Shown here piece by piece: positions 8,468-15,664 of a stretch of 64,000 nucleotides of DNA. Every line of letters starts with the position of its first letter. Position 1 is the first letter of the stretch. The stretch comes from Lachnospiraceae bacterium (GTDB taxonomy: Bacteria; Bacillota; Clostridia; Lachnospirales; Lachnospiraceae). A program made the translations under genes and the position numbers. The notes beneath the pieces are model-generated. The model was not told the DNA's origin, searched no databases, and was given only the letters and a program-made list of their open reading frames with translations. The stretch covers positions 1-64,000 of the forward strand of contig CAJTAL010000017.1 in NCBI GenBank assembly GCA_910574285.1. Reading direction: 5' to 3'.

Positions 8468-8790
8468 CGGGCAATCCCCTGTGGCGCGCGTATTTGCCTT
8501 TTTAAGCCGTTTTCCCCTCTTATGGGCATTTCCTCGACTGAAACGGGGAAATCGCTAGAATCGGCGGACACGCACGTTACAGCGGTATTGCGGGGGTATC
8601 TGAACCCTCCGGCAGGAAAATGTCCTCTGTCATTTTTTCCATGGATACAAAACGACTAATTTTTCTCTGTATTTTTTGTGACATAGCGACAAACATTTCC
8701 AGAACCCTCAAGTATGACTTGACTTTTTATTATGACAGAGCGAACCTATGGACACAAAAAATACTGCTGAAAGCAGAATAGGAGGAACAT
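8468..8790. other. Noncoding stretch with a GGGGGTATC copy
   Basis: About 320 bases without a convincing gene. It holds one exact GGGGGTATC (8592-8600) in an intergenic setting and an AT-rich part with TTGACT (about 8718). The latter could be a -35 element for the next gene, but I cannot place a good -10 box at normal spacing. Confidence 0.5.
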
Positions 8791-9336
8791 ATGAAGAAGG
8801 TTGAATTACTGGCGGAACGGGCGAAAATCACGAACCAAATCTTAAAGTCAGAATATTTCACGATTAAGTTAAAGGGATGTCTTGGAGAGCCGGCGAACAG
8901 AGTCAACATTACAGAGGCAGAGCTTAAGGAAAACTACGAGAACAGTGAAAGACTGCTGAAAAAACTGGACGCTATAAATAACGTCCTCTTTGAGACGGAT
9001 GCTCGTGCGTATATTGACGTCATGGGAAACCGCCTGAGCGTTGCCACTGCAAGAAAGTATCTGGAGGAATTTTATGAGGATGCATTTTTAGATTTCAGAT
9101 TTGACGACGGCATATGTGCATTGAAAAAAGATGAAGAGGTTGATACGGGCGGGAATTTGAGAGCAGCCATGTACAGAAATTGCATCATCCATGAGTTAGA
9201 TATCGTTGACAAAGATCCATTGAACCTGAATGACCGCAGGAAGGAGTTCAGGAAGAAGATAATCGACTGGTATTATGCTCTGAAGACTGCCGTTGCTGTC
9301 TCCGATGCAACAACTGAAGTGGAATTGATTTATTAG
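8791..9336 (+). CDS. Unknown protein, possibly DIP1984-like
   Basis: 181 residues with ATAGGAGGAA upstream. The first 100 residues are helical and heptad-like, with a layout that reminds me of the DIP1984 (DUF6847) family (start KVELLAERAKI, then long helices and a INNVLFETDA segment). The match is from memory and weak. The C-terminal part is charged and has no motif I know. It starts a second group of + strand unknown genes in the element. Confidence 0.5.
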   Translation: MKKVELLAERAKITNQILKSEYFTIKLKGCLGEPANRVNITEAELKENYENSERLLKKLDAINNVLFETDARAYIDVMGNRLSVATARKYLEEFYEDAFLDFRFDDGICALKKDEEVDTGGNLRAAMYRNCIIHELDIVDKDPLNLNDRRKEFRKKIIDWYYALKTAVAVSDATTEVELIY

Positions 9337-9359
9337 TGGTATTGGAGGTGTGATTTTCT

Positions 9360-9692
9360 ATGAGTATGATGGGTACAAGCGAGTATATTCAAATGAAAAA
9401 AGATGAACTGTCTTTTCTGGTCAGGGTTATGGAAGATGTTTACGGCGATAAAGAGAAGCTCAGCAAATCCCTTATGAAAGCTGCTCTTCTTGGTGATGAT
9501 ATATCTGAACTAAGAAAACATCCTGCTAAAGTAATGGATGTTTTTCTGCCGATTATTTGTTCATATAGCCAAAAACGTACAGGTCTTGTCGTATTACATA
9601 ATGGAGAGTATGTTTATTTTAAGGATGCGATAGATGCATTATTGAATTACGGAGTAGACAAGTTTTATCAGGAGCTTCAGAAAGTCAGATAG
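9360..9692 (+). CDS. Small unknown protein
   Basis: 110 residues with TTGGAGGTGTG upstream of ATG 9360, 23 bases after the preceding gene, so likely co-transcribed. Soluble and mixed alpha/beta in appearance. Segments such as LVRVMEDVYGDKEKLSKSLM and VYFKDAIDALLNYGVDKFY do not match a family I recognise. An exact GGGGGTATC follows its stop at 9700-9708. Confidence 0.55.
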   Translation: MSMMGTSEYIQMKKDELSFLVRVMEDVYGDKEKLSKSLMKAALLGDDISELRKHPAKVMDVFLPIICSYSQKRTGLVVLHNGEYVYFKDAIDALLNYGVDKFYQELQKVR

Positions 9693-9748
9693 GGAATCCG
9701 GGGGTATCAGATGAGCCTTGGTGATGAAACGAGAAGAGATGTATAGAA

Positions 9749-9907
9749 ATGGTTGAGGCATATGTCAACTATAATATTTGGGATGCCTTTAAAAAGGCAG
9801 ATGGTTATTTTGAAGACCTGAACAGGATATATGGGAAAAGTAAATTTTTTCAAAGCGTGAGCTTAGTCTGGCAGGATTTCAATATAATTTTAAAAGATAA
9901 AATGTGA
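9749..9907 (+). CDS. Possible 52-residue protein
   Basis: An open frame from ATG 9749 to TGA 9907 encodes a plausible soluble peptide (starts MVEAYVNYNIWDAFKKADGY, ends FNIILKDKM). It lies in the same direction as its neighbours and stops exactly where a terminator stem begins. The ribosome site (GAGAAGAGAT) is weak and distant. No family is recognised. Codon use looks protein-like, but the short length leaves doubt. Confidence 0.4.
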   Translation: MVEAYVNYNIWDAFKKADGYFEDLNRIYGKSKFFQSVSLVWQDFNIILKDKM

Positions 9908-9951
9908 CAGCCAGTTCTTGTCGGTGTGACGGCAGGGACGGGCTGTTTTAT
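9907..9951 (+). terminator. Probable Rho-independent terminator
   Basis: ACAGCC (9907-9912) pairs with GGGCTGT (9940-9946), with partial inner pairing of GTC/GAC. It is followed by TTTATTTTGTTTTA. Confidence 0.6.
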
Positions 9952-10256
9952 TTTGTTTTATAAGGAGATTGAAAATAAAAGCTTCGTCAGATGCAGTATA
10001 TCTCATGAAGTATCTATGTGAAATATGGGAGCAGGTTATGCTGAGTCATGTGAAATTCAGGATAGAGGCTGTCTCTCATTTTCTGGCATCGGGGGTATCA
10101 GTTTCTCTTGGTAAACCTTGTATGATTTGCGTATTTTTCCTGATTATGGGTGTAAAATAATAAGTTCTTTTAACGAGTTCCAAGGCAGTACTGTCAAATC
10201 TGTATTGGATGCTTTTCAAGCTTTTTTGTACAAATGAAAAGTGGACAGGCAAAGGA

Positions 10257-10585
10257 TTAAGTGAGCAGGAAACCATGTATATTCCCTTGATTCTTAGCAT
10301 TGCCCGCTTAACGATTGATACTGCATACTGGATGTTCTGCCTGCTCACTTAAATCTTAGTATTGCTCCTTTGATTCTTATAACTGCTTACTGGAAGTCTT
10401 GTCTGCTCACTTAAATCTTAGTATTGCTCCCTTGATTCTTATGACTGCTTACTGGAAGCCTTGTCTGTTCACTTAAATCTCGGCGTTGTTCACTTGAGTA
10501 TTGATACTGCACACTGGATGCTCTGCCTGTTCACTTGAATCCTATTACCGCTCACTTGATTCTTAGAATTACTCGCTTGATATGT
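10257..10585. repeat. Tandem array: about 62-bp units built of about 21-bp subrepeats
   Basis: Four-plus degenerate units follow one another, starting near 10280, 10340, 10403, 10465 and 10527. Each consists of about three subunits resembling GCTCACTTGATTCTTAG plus 3-4 bases. The best copies are CTGCTCACTTAAATCTTAG at 10341 and 10403, which are identical. The array is preceded by an inverted copy: TTAAGTGAGCAGG (10257-10269) is the exact complement of CCTGCTCACTTAA (10340-10352). A 21-bp period equals two helix turns, as in iterons or partition sites. The array ends about 70 bases before the HTH gene at 10656. Confidence 0.8.
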
Positions 10586-10655
10586 TTTCTTAATCACAGA
10601 TGTCCGTCTAATATAGATAAATGAAAGTAGTAAATCTTAATTTCAGAGGAGGCAA

Positions 10656-11630
10656 ATGATGATGAAAGATACAAAAGACCTTTACACTACGCAAGAAACT
10701 GCCGAGGCAGCAAATTTCTCAAAGCAGACTGTCCTGAACTATGTGAAAGACGGCATTATCACACCGGCTTTGCAGATGGCGAACGGGCAGTGCTATTTTG
10801 ATGAAAAGACGGTTGTGACGCTGATGACGTTATCTTGTGCAAAAGACTACAGGGATAATACGCTTGCTGTCTGCTTCGGCAATAAGGAGGAGTGTACAAC
10901 CTTTGAAGATGCGTACAATGCCTATCTAAGTGAGCATGGGATTCCAAGAGTGGATAATCTTACAAAGTGTCTGATGAAATGGCGGGAGATTCCAAAATCA
11001 AATAAGTTGTATAAACGTCTGTGCGTGATTGAATCTATCGAAAAGACGATACGTGCCTGTGACAACGAGATGAAAGAGCTGTCAGTTGAATTACAGAAAA
11101 GACTGCTGACCAACCCTGCCATTGAAGATATGGCAGTAGTCTTGGAGAATAGAAATGAACTGATAGAAAAGAAGGAGGAAATCATGGAGTTGCTTCATGA
11201 CCATGACCGCAAAATCTTTAAGGATGAGTTACGGTGGTTTGCATTGAAACAGTTTAAAATCGAAGAAAGGTATTCCGTTGCGGATATGAGAAAGTTATTA
11301 AAGGAGTTAGAAGTCCTGCCGGAAGACGGGGTGATAGAGTATGAGCCAAAAAAGCCTGCGGTCAGGGCTGTATGGAGGAAAACAGAACAACGGCATCTGA
11401 GGGATTGTACAAAAGTTCATATGAGGGAACAGCTTGCAAAAGGTTATGTTACTGTCCTTTGTATGGATGGTCAGGATAACGGGGGTATCTGCCAGTTGCT
11501 CAAAAAAGCTATGAATCCCTGTATCCGCAGGATTGAGATATATTGTATGGGAGATATCACAGATGAGATACAGCAGGTAATTGATTTCCTGCAGGAACAA
11601 AAGGACGTTATTTTTAAATCAGAAATCTAA
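10656..11630 (+). CDS. HTH/coiled-coil DNA-binding protein next to the repeat array
   Basis: 324 residues with AGAGGAGG before a triple ATG. The N-terminus is a MerR-type helix-turn-helix (YTTQETAEAANFSKQTVLNY, about residues 10-29, then a wing with NGQCYFDEKTVV). The middle (about 110-190) is strongly helical and charged, likely a coiled coil. The C-terminus (about 260-324) is alpha/beta (VTVLCMDGQDNGG, RRIEIYCMGDITDEIQQVIDFL) and faintly recalls a degenerate resolvase fold as in IS607-type proteins, but without a recognisable catalytic Ser. Its position behind helically phased repeats suggests it binds them, as a regulator or partition/replication factor. Confidence 0.6.
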   Translation: MMMKDTKDLYTTQETAEAANFSKQTVLNYVKDGIITPALQMANGQCYFDEKTVVTLMTLSCAKDYRDNTLAVCFGNKEECTTFEDAYNAYLSEHGIPRVDNLTKCLMKWREIPKSNKLYKRLCVIESIEKTIRACDNEMKELSVELQKRLLTNPAIEDMAVVLENRNELIEKKEEIMELLHDHDRKIFKDELRWFALKQFKIEERYSVADMRKLLKELEVLPEDGVIEYEPKKPAVRAVWRKTEQRHLRDCTKVHMREQLAKGYVTVLCMDGQDNGGICQLLKKAMNPCIRRIEIYCMGDITDEIQQVIDFLQEQKDVIFKSEI

Positions 11631-11644
11631 AGGAGAGAGCAGTT

Positions 11645-12154
11645 ATGGGTGGATTTGGAGTAAAGTATAGTGCAGTTATCTGTTATGAGTTTGGAGGCGG
11701 AGAGAGGATTGTGTTTGCACAGATTACAACGATTAATCCGGCAAACACAGCATGGAAGTGTAACGAACGTTGTCCTGTGGCAAGTTCTTATTATTGTATC
11801 TGCGATAATAAGAAGCCTGTCCGTCCGTTTCCTATGAAAGACAGTATTTTTAATGATACAGCGGTATCATATATGATAGGGCATACGGCAGGGAAGATGG
11901 GGTATCAGATTGAGGATGTACCAGAATGTTTCACGCAGATAAAGCTTTACATTGACAAGATGCCGTGTGTTGTCCTTGCAAATAAATATGGGATTGGGTT
12001 TGCGGATTTAGAAACAAAAGAACCCATGCACGTTAAACAACCCTGCCTGTGGCATGGGAGAGAAGAAAAGTCTCTTTACAGAGTCCTGATAAAGATGTTG
12101 TCCAGAATCAGGGAAATATATGGTACTGATTACGACGTCAGTAATTTTATCTGA
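11645..12154 (+). CDS. Unknown 169-residue protein
   Basis: AAAGGAGAG precedes ATG 11645, only 14 bases after the HTH/coiled-coil gene, so the two form a pair. The protein is soluble with several Cys (KCNERCPVASSYYCICDNK) and a middle segment VSYMIGHTAGKMGYQIEDVP. I recognise no family. A possible metal-binding cluster near residues 38-53 is the only striking feature. Confidence 0.6.
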   Translation: MGGFGVKYSAVICYEFGGGERIVFAQITTINPANTAWKCNERCPVASSYYCICDNKKPVRPFPMKDSIFNDTAVSYMIGHTAGKMGYQIEDVPECFTQIKLYIDKMPCVVLANKYGIGFADLETKEPMHVKQPCLWHGREEKSLYRVLIKMLSRIREIYGTDYDVSNFI

Positions 12155-12461
12155 AACTGTCTTTTCTCTGTATTATTTATGGCTTGGTCATGAAGTGCAG
12201 AGACGGCTGTGAGTTGCCGAGTAAGTTATCTGGACGAGTCATGGGACGGCGGTTTTTCTGAAAAAATAAAATTTATATCCGGCAGACGAAAACAGGCTTA
12301 ATTTTTCGTCAAAAAAGTATAACTGATTTTTTCTTTTTTGGAAAAATCCCTGAAAAACCGCCACTGTAGAAAATTTATGAAAAATGTTCAAAAAAATAGG
12401 TAATTGACGGCGTGGCACTGGAAAATGAAATGGGGGTATCAGGTGGAGAACATTCAACGAT
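12155..12461. other. Noncoding stretch with a distant inverted repeat and a GGGGGTATC copy
   Basis: No convincing gene on either strand. GGCGGTTTTTC (12248-12258) and GAAAAACCGCC (12352-12362) are exact complements about 93 bases apart, enclosing an A/T-rich segment with runs of A and T. GGGGGTATC lies at 12432-12440. It probably replaces the body of the toxin gene described next. Confidence 0.5.
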
Positions 12462-12517
12462 GTTGGCAAATGATAAGACTGATGTATCAAAATATTAACG
12501 TCAATCAGTAATCTCAT
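12462..12517 (-). pseudogene. Beheaded PIN-domain (VapC-like) toxin
   Basis: On the minus strand an ATG at 12517 opens the sequence MRLLIDVNILIH, which is the conserved start of PIN-domain toxins, including the first catalytic Asp in LLID-x-N. It overlaps the antitoxin stop by 17 bases, as in working antitoxin-toxin pairs. After about 12 residues all resemblance ends and the frame runs on into low-complexity sequence to 12239. I infer that the toxin body was lost by rearrangement. Confidence 0.55.
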
Positions 12518-12743
12518 ATTTTGCCCTCAGTTCATCTTCGAGAAGCTGTTTATAATCATTTTTTACTGAAAGGATTCCAGTAAGAGAATCCGTAAGATAA
12601 GAGACGGCAGTATCTTTGGGAATAAATCTGCCGATTTCTTCGCCATTCTTTGTAACTACGACTTCATTCCCGGCTAAGACGATATCTAAATATTGAGAAA
12701 AATTATTCTGCATTTCCGTTACAGTTGCGATAGCTTTTACCAT
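12501..12743 (-). CDS. Phd/YefM-family antitoxin, now orphaned
   Basis: I chose the ATG at 12743 because AAGGAGGAA lies 9 bases upstream on the minus strand. The 80-residue product begins MVKAIATVTEMQNNFSQYLD and continues with a VVVTKNGEEIGRFIP segment, the classic Phd/YefM antitoxin fold (DNA-binding N-terminal half). The last part (LLEDELRAKYEITD) would wrap the toxin. It is one of the very few minus-strand genes in the element. Its toxin partner is reduced to a stub. Confidence 0.85.
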   Translation of the reverse strand: MVKAIATVTEMQNNFSQYLDIVLAGNEVVVTKNGEEIGRFIPKDTAVSYLTDSLTGILSVKNDYKQLLEDELRAKYEITD

Positions 12744-12961
12744 GTGAGATTCCTCCTTTTTGTGTCCTGCTTTTATTATGCTGTTTATCAGCGGATTTGC
12801 AGGCGGTATCCTCAAAATTTCATTATTATTTTATTCTGCTGAAGAAGGGGCACTTACAAGCTCCTTTTTTAATGGATACAAACCCGACAAATTTCCAACT
12901 GAAATTTTGGTCATTCTAGCCCCTTTCTTTTTTCTCCTGCCAGAGCTAGGATATCAGACAA

Positions 12962-13285
12962 GTTCGTAAAAGTGTCGGGATTGTGCGGAAACATAGGAGC
13001 TATAGCGCAAAATTCTGGATTCGGCTGTATATGCCCCATACAGCCCGTTCTCTTGCTCAGTGGGGAAATGTCCGGCTCATGCTCTGAAAAGCCGATACAG
13101 GGGCAGATATGGCGGTGTGTTTCTGAAACCGTCCAGAATAGCCGTATTCGTTCTGGTTCTGGTCGTTCGGAAAACCATACATTTTCGGAATCACAAATCC
13201 CCTGCCAGAACATAGTGAAAAAGCGTCCGTTATCGTGGTGAATGGAATTAACGGACGTTCACATCCAGGCAGGACTTTTACGAAC
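12962..13285. repeat. 324-bp segment bounded by 12-bp inverted repeats, upstream of resolvase
   Basis: GTTCGTAAAAGT (12962-12973) and ACTTTTACGAAC (13274-13285) are exact complements. Inside there is another exact pair, CGTCCGTTA (13224-13232) and TAACGGACG (13249-13257). Open frames exist on both strands inside but overlap each other and show no family or ribosome site, so I treat the segment as noncoding. It may be a small inverted-repeat element or contain the res site of the resolvase that starts 38 bases further on. Confidence 0.55.
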
Positions 13286-13322
13286 GGTCTTATCTCTGTA
13301 AAAACAGGAAGGTGGTGAGATT

Positions 13323-13925
13323 GTGGATAAGAAGGTATTTGGATACGCCAGAGTATCTACGAAAAAACAGGCGGAGGACAGACAGATTGAGGCACTGCTC
13401 GAATACGGCATAGAGGAGCGCAATATCATCATAGACAAGGAGTCTGGAAGGGATATGGAAAGGAACGGCTATCAGTCCTTGAAGAATGCACTCCTGCGCC
13501 GGGGCGACACTCTGGTTATCAAGGAGCTTGACCGTCTGTCAAGAAACAAAGCGGATATCAAAGCGGAACTGGAATCGTTAAAGAGTATGGGGGTATCAGT
13601 CAGGATTCTCAATATCCCGACTACACTGGCGGAATTTTCAGAAGACCAGTCGTGGATTATGGATATGGTGAACAACATACTGATTGAGGTTCTCGGCAGT
13701 ATCGCAGAGGATGAACGCAGACGGATACATCAGCGTCAGCGCGAAGGCATTGACTGTGCATTGGATAAAGGCATTGTCTTTGGCAGACCTCAGATTCAGT
13801 TTCCGGAGAACTGGCAGTGCGTGATGGAACAGGTAAAAAACAAGGAGATAACTTCTGTGACGGCAATGGAACTTTTGAACTTAAAGAAAACGACCTATTA
13901 TAAACTGCGTAAAATGAGTGCATGA
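13323..13925 (+). CDS. Serine resolvase/invertase
   Basis: 200 residues from GTG 13323, with AAGGTGGTGAGA upstream. The N-terminal catalytic domain shows FGYARVSTKKQAEDRQ with the nucleophile Ser at about residue 12, then IIDKESGRDMERNGY and LVIKELDRLSRNKADI. This is followed by the long E helix and a C-terminal helix-turn-helix (about 165-200, TSVTAMELLNLKKTTYYKL). It is the size of a Tn3/Gin-type recombinase and would resolve or invert DNA at a nearby site. A GGGGGTATC copy lies inside (13589). Confidence 0.9.
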   Translation: MDKKVFGYARVSTKKQAEDRQIEALLEYGIEERNIIIDKESGRDMERNGYQSLKNALLRRGDTLVIKELDRLSRNKADIKAELESLKSMGVSVRILNIPTTLAEFSEDQSWIMDMVNNILIEVLGSIAEDERRRIHQRQREGIDCALDKGIVFGRPQIQFPENWQCVMEQVKNKEITSVTAMELLNLKKTTYYKLRKMSA

Positions 13926-13996
13926 TGATGAAGCGCGAGACTGGGAAACCGCTTGATATTGAAACATAATAGGGCTTGATTTATATGGAGGAAAAG

Positions 13997-14815
13997 ATGA
14001 GCGTATTTGGAAGAGAACGACTGACGGAGATATTTAACAATACCTCTTACCTCTGCAAAAATGACAGTCTGCTGAAAGAAATGGTGGATAGTGCAAATAA
14101 AAAGCAGATGGTGATTCTGGAGGGCGATAAGGTCATCCGTTCGGAGAAGAAATTTGACAAACCTGCAAAGGTTGTTGTCTCTAAGAAGCGGACTTTGGAG
14201 GCTTCAAGGGCATACAGTACCAAAGAGGTATGCGTCCATAACTTTGCTTCTGTCACAAATCCAGGAGGAGGGGTGGAGCGTGGCGCAGTTGCACAGGAAG
14301 AATGTATCTGCAGGAGCAGTACGTTGTTTTTTAATCTGACCGCCCCGGAAGCAATGGAAGGTTTTTATTATCCTCACAGGAAGGTACGAAGACCGCTTGG
14401 CAGTGATGATTGTATTTATACACCGAATGTCATGGTATTTAAGACGGATGTTTCCTTTCCGGAGATACTGCCAGTAGAAGAATGGTACAGTATAAATGTG
14501 ATAACCTGTGCAGCCCCTAATCTCAGGGCATATCAGGGGCGTATCTCCCAAAAGGAGTTAATGGAACTGCATAGAAAGCGGATGAGGCGTATTCTGGATA
14601 TAGCGAAGGAACGGGGAAACACTGTAGTCATACTTGGAGCCTTCGGATGCGGTGTGTTCCAGAATCAGCCGGAGGTTGTGGCTGAAGCTTATGCTTCAAT
14701 CGTGGAAGAATACCGTTACGACTTTGAGGTTATTGAATTTGCTGTGTATTGTACGCCGAAGGATACAAGGAATTATGACGTATTTAAGAGAAGGCTGAAC
14801 GTATATCAAAAATAA
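13997..14815 (+). CDS. PARG-like macrodomain protein (TIGR02452 family)
   Basis: I chose ATG 13997 because GGAGG at 13987-13991 stands 5 bases before it. The 272-residue protein has the poly(ADP-ribose) glycohydrolase signature GGG-x7-QEE (NPGGGVERGAVAQEE, about residues 87-101), followed by the RSSTLF segment and a macrodomain-like C-terminal half (VVILGAFGCGVFQNQPEVVAEAY). The family removes ADP-ribose chains or related modifications. In a mobile element it could counter ADP-ribosylating defence or toxins; that role is inferred. Key catalytic Glu residues are present. Confidence 0.85.
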   Translation: MSVFGRERLTEIFNNTSYLCKNDSLLKEMVDSANKKQMVILEGDKVIRSEKKFDKPAKVVVSKKRTLEASRAYSTKEVCVHNFASVTNPGGGVERGAVAQEECICRSSTLFFNLTAPEAMEGFYYPHRKVRRPLGSDDCIYTPNVMVFKTDVSFPEILPVEEWYSINVITCAAPNLRAYQGRISQKELMELHRKRMRRILDIAKERGNTVVILGAFGCGVFQNQPEVVAEAYASIVEEYRYDFEVIEFAVYCTPKDTRNYDVFKRRLNVYQK

Positions 14816-14833
14816 CTATGGGGGTATCAAGAA

Positions 14834-15361
14834 ATGAATTTTTATATAGCGGATATGCACTTGGGGCATGAGAATGTCATTCCGTATGATAACAGACCGT
14901 TTCGGAGCGTGAATGAGATGAATCGGGCATTGATTGATAACTGGAATCGAAAGGTAGGGAAGGATGATGATGTGTATATCATAGGAGATTTCAGCTATCG
15001 TTCAGAGACAGATCCGGCGTGGTATCTGGAACAACTTAAGGGAAAGAAACATCTGATACAGGGGAATCATGACGGGGAACTGCTTAAGAACAGTAAAGCT
15101 ATGGAGTATCTGGTTTCTGTAGATAAGATGCTTTTTGTAAAAGACGGGAGAGAGCGTATCGTTCTGTGTCATTTCCCTGTTGCGGAGTGGAATGGATTTC
15201 GTCATGGAGCGTGGCATATCTACGGACATATCCATGGGTGGAGGAGCAGGACTGCTGAGTTCATGGATGCACAGGGGAAGGCATTAAATGCAGGCTGTAT
15301 GCTGAATGGGTATGAGCCTGTGACCTTTAAGGAATTGGTAAAGAATCATAAAAAGAAATAG
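14834..15361 (+). CDS. Calcineurin-like metallophosphoesterase
   Basis: 175 residues. All metal-binding motifs are present in order: YIADMHLGHEN (about 4-14), IIGDFSYR, IQGNHDGE, VLCHFPVAEW and YGHIHGW. The family hydrolyses phosphodiesters or phosphoproteins; the substrate is unknown. The gene follows the PARG-like gene by 18 bases, and the exact GGGGGTATC at 14820-14828 occupies the place where the ribosome site should be (GGGGGTATCAAGAA then ATG). The G run may act as a poor Shine-Dalgarno sequence. Confidence 0.9.
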   Translation: MNFYIADMHLGHENVIPYDNRPFRSVNEMNRALIDNWNRKVGKDDDVYIIGDFSYRSETDPAWYLEQLKGKKHLIQGNHDGELLKNSKAMEYLVSVDKMLFVKDGRERIVLCHFPVAEWNGFRHGAWHIYGHIHGWRSRTAEFMDAQGKALNAGCMLNGYEPVTFKELVKNHKKK

Positions 15362-15395
15362 ATATGTTGATAATGTTGAGATATTTGGTGAGTGG

Positions 15396-15428
15396 ATTTG
15401 TACCTCTAAAAATGATGGAGGTACAAAT
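15396..15428 (+). promoter_or_regulatory. Hairpin hiding the ribosome site of the next gene
   Basis: ATTTGTACCTC (15396-15406) is perfectly complementary to GAGGTACAAAT (15418-15428). The right arm contains the ribosome site GGAGG of the gene starting at 15431. When folded in RNA it would block translation. At DNA level the same palindrome could be an operator. Confidence 0.6.
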
Positions 15429-15430
15429 TT

Positions 15431-15664
15431 ATGTACAAAAACAAGAGTTCATATGGACATGACGAGTTGAATAGGAATAATATAAGTAGTGATTTATCAG
15501 GTGTGGTTATGGATGAATTTACTTATACTGCGCAAGATGGTTGTAAGATTACCTTGGCGTATGATTCGTCAGTCAATGATGCGGATGTTGTCAGAGACAT
15601 TAAATCACTCATGGAATCAATGGTTGTAAAACAAGTCAGGAATACAAAGGAGGCTGGCAGATAA
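15431..15664 (+). CDS. Small unknown protein coupled to the recombinase
   Basis: 77 residues. The ribosome site GATGGAGG lies in the hairpin arm. The stop codon TAA overlaps the ATG of the large serine recombinase (TAATG), so the two are translationally coupled. The protein has an acidic, soluble C-terminal half (DADVVRDIKSLMESMVVKQ). No family is recognised. By position it might be a recombination directionality factor or another recombinase partner, but it has no visible HTH. Confidence 0.65.
   Translation: MYKNKSSYGHDELNRNNISSDLSGVVMDEFTYTAQDGCKITLAYDSSVNDADVVRDIKSLMESMVVKQVRNTKEAGR

Larger units (their letters stand above)
318..14828 (+). repeat. Dispersed strand-biased 9-mer GGGGGTATC (16 copies)
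   Basis: Exact copies start at 318, 1451, 2730, 2924, 3331, 4376, 5570, 6729, 7830, 8592, 9700, 10091, 11481, 12432, 13589 and 14820. All are on the + strand, and none was seen on the minus strand or after 17.4 kb. Near copies (GGGGGTAT plus G or T) start at 684, 2073, 4111, 7359 and 8378; GGGGGTAC is at 15744 and 15996. Flanks favour a pyrimidine before and A/T-G or AG after. Eight exact copies are in genes, in all three codon phases; eight are between genes or in doubtful frames. The signal is therefore at DNA or RNA level, not protein level. Confidence 0.9.

Noticed and set aside
9969-10160. 63-residue frame starting at TTG
   Set aside because: The start is poor, the composition is odd, and the frame runs towards the repeat array; better treated as noncoding.
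10257-10585. Repeat array considered as CRISPR
   Set aside because: Repeats are degenerate and contiguous with no unique spacers, and there are no cas genes.
12911-13241. Open frames of 89-100 residues on both strands
   Set aside because: They overlap each other almost fully, have no ribosome site or family, and lie in a segment bounded by inverted repeats.
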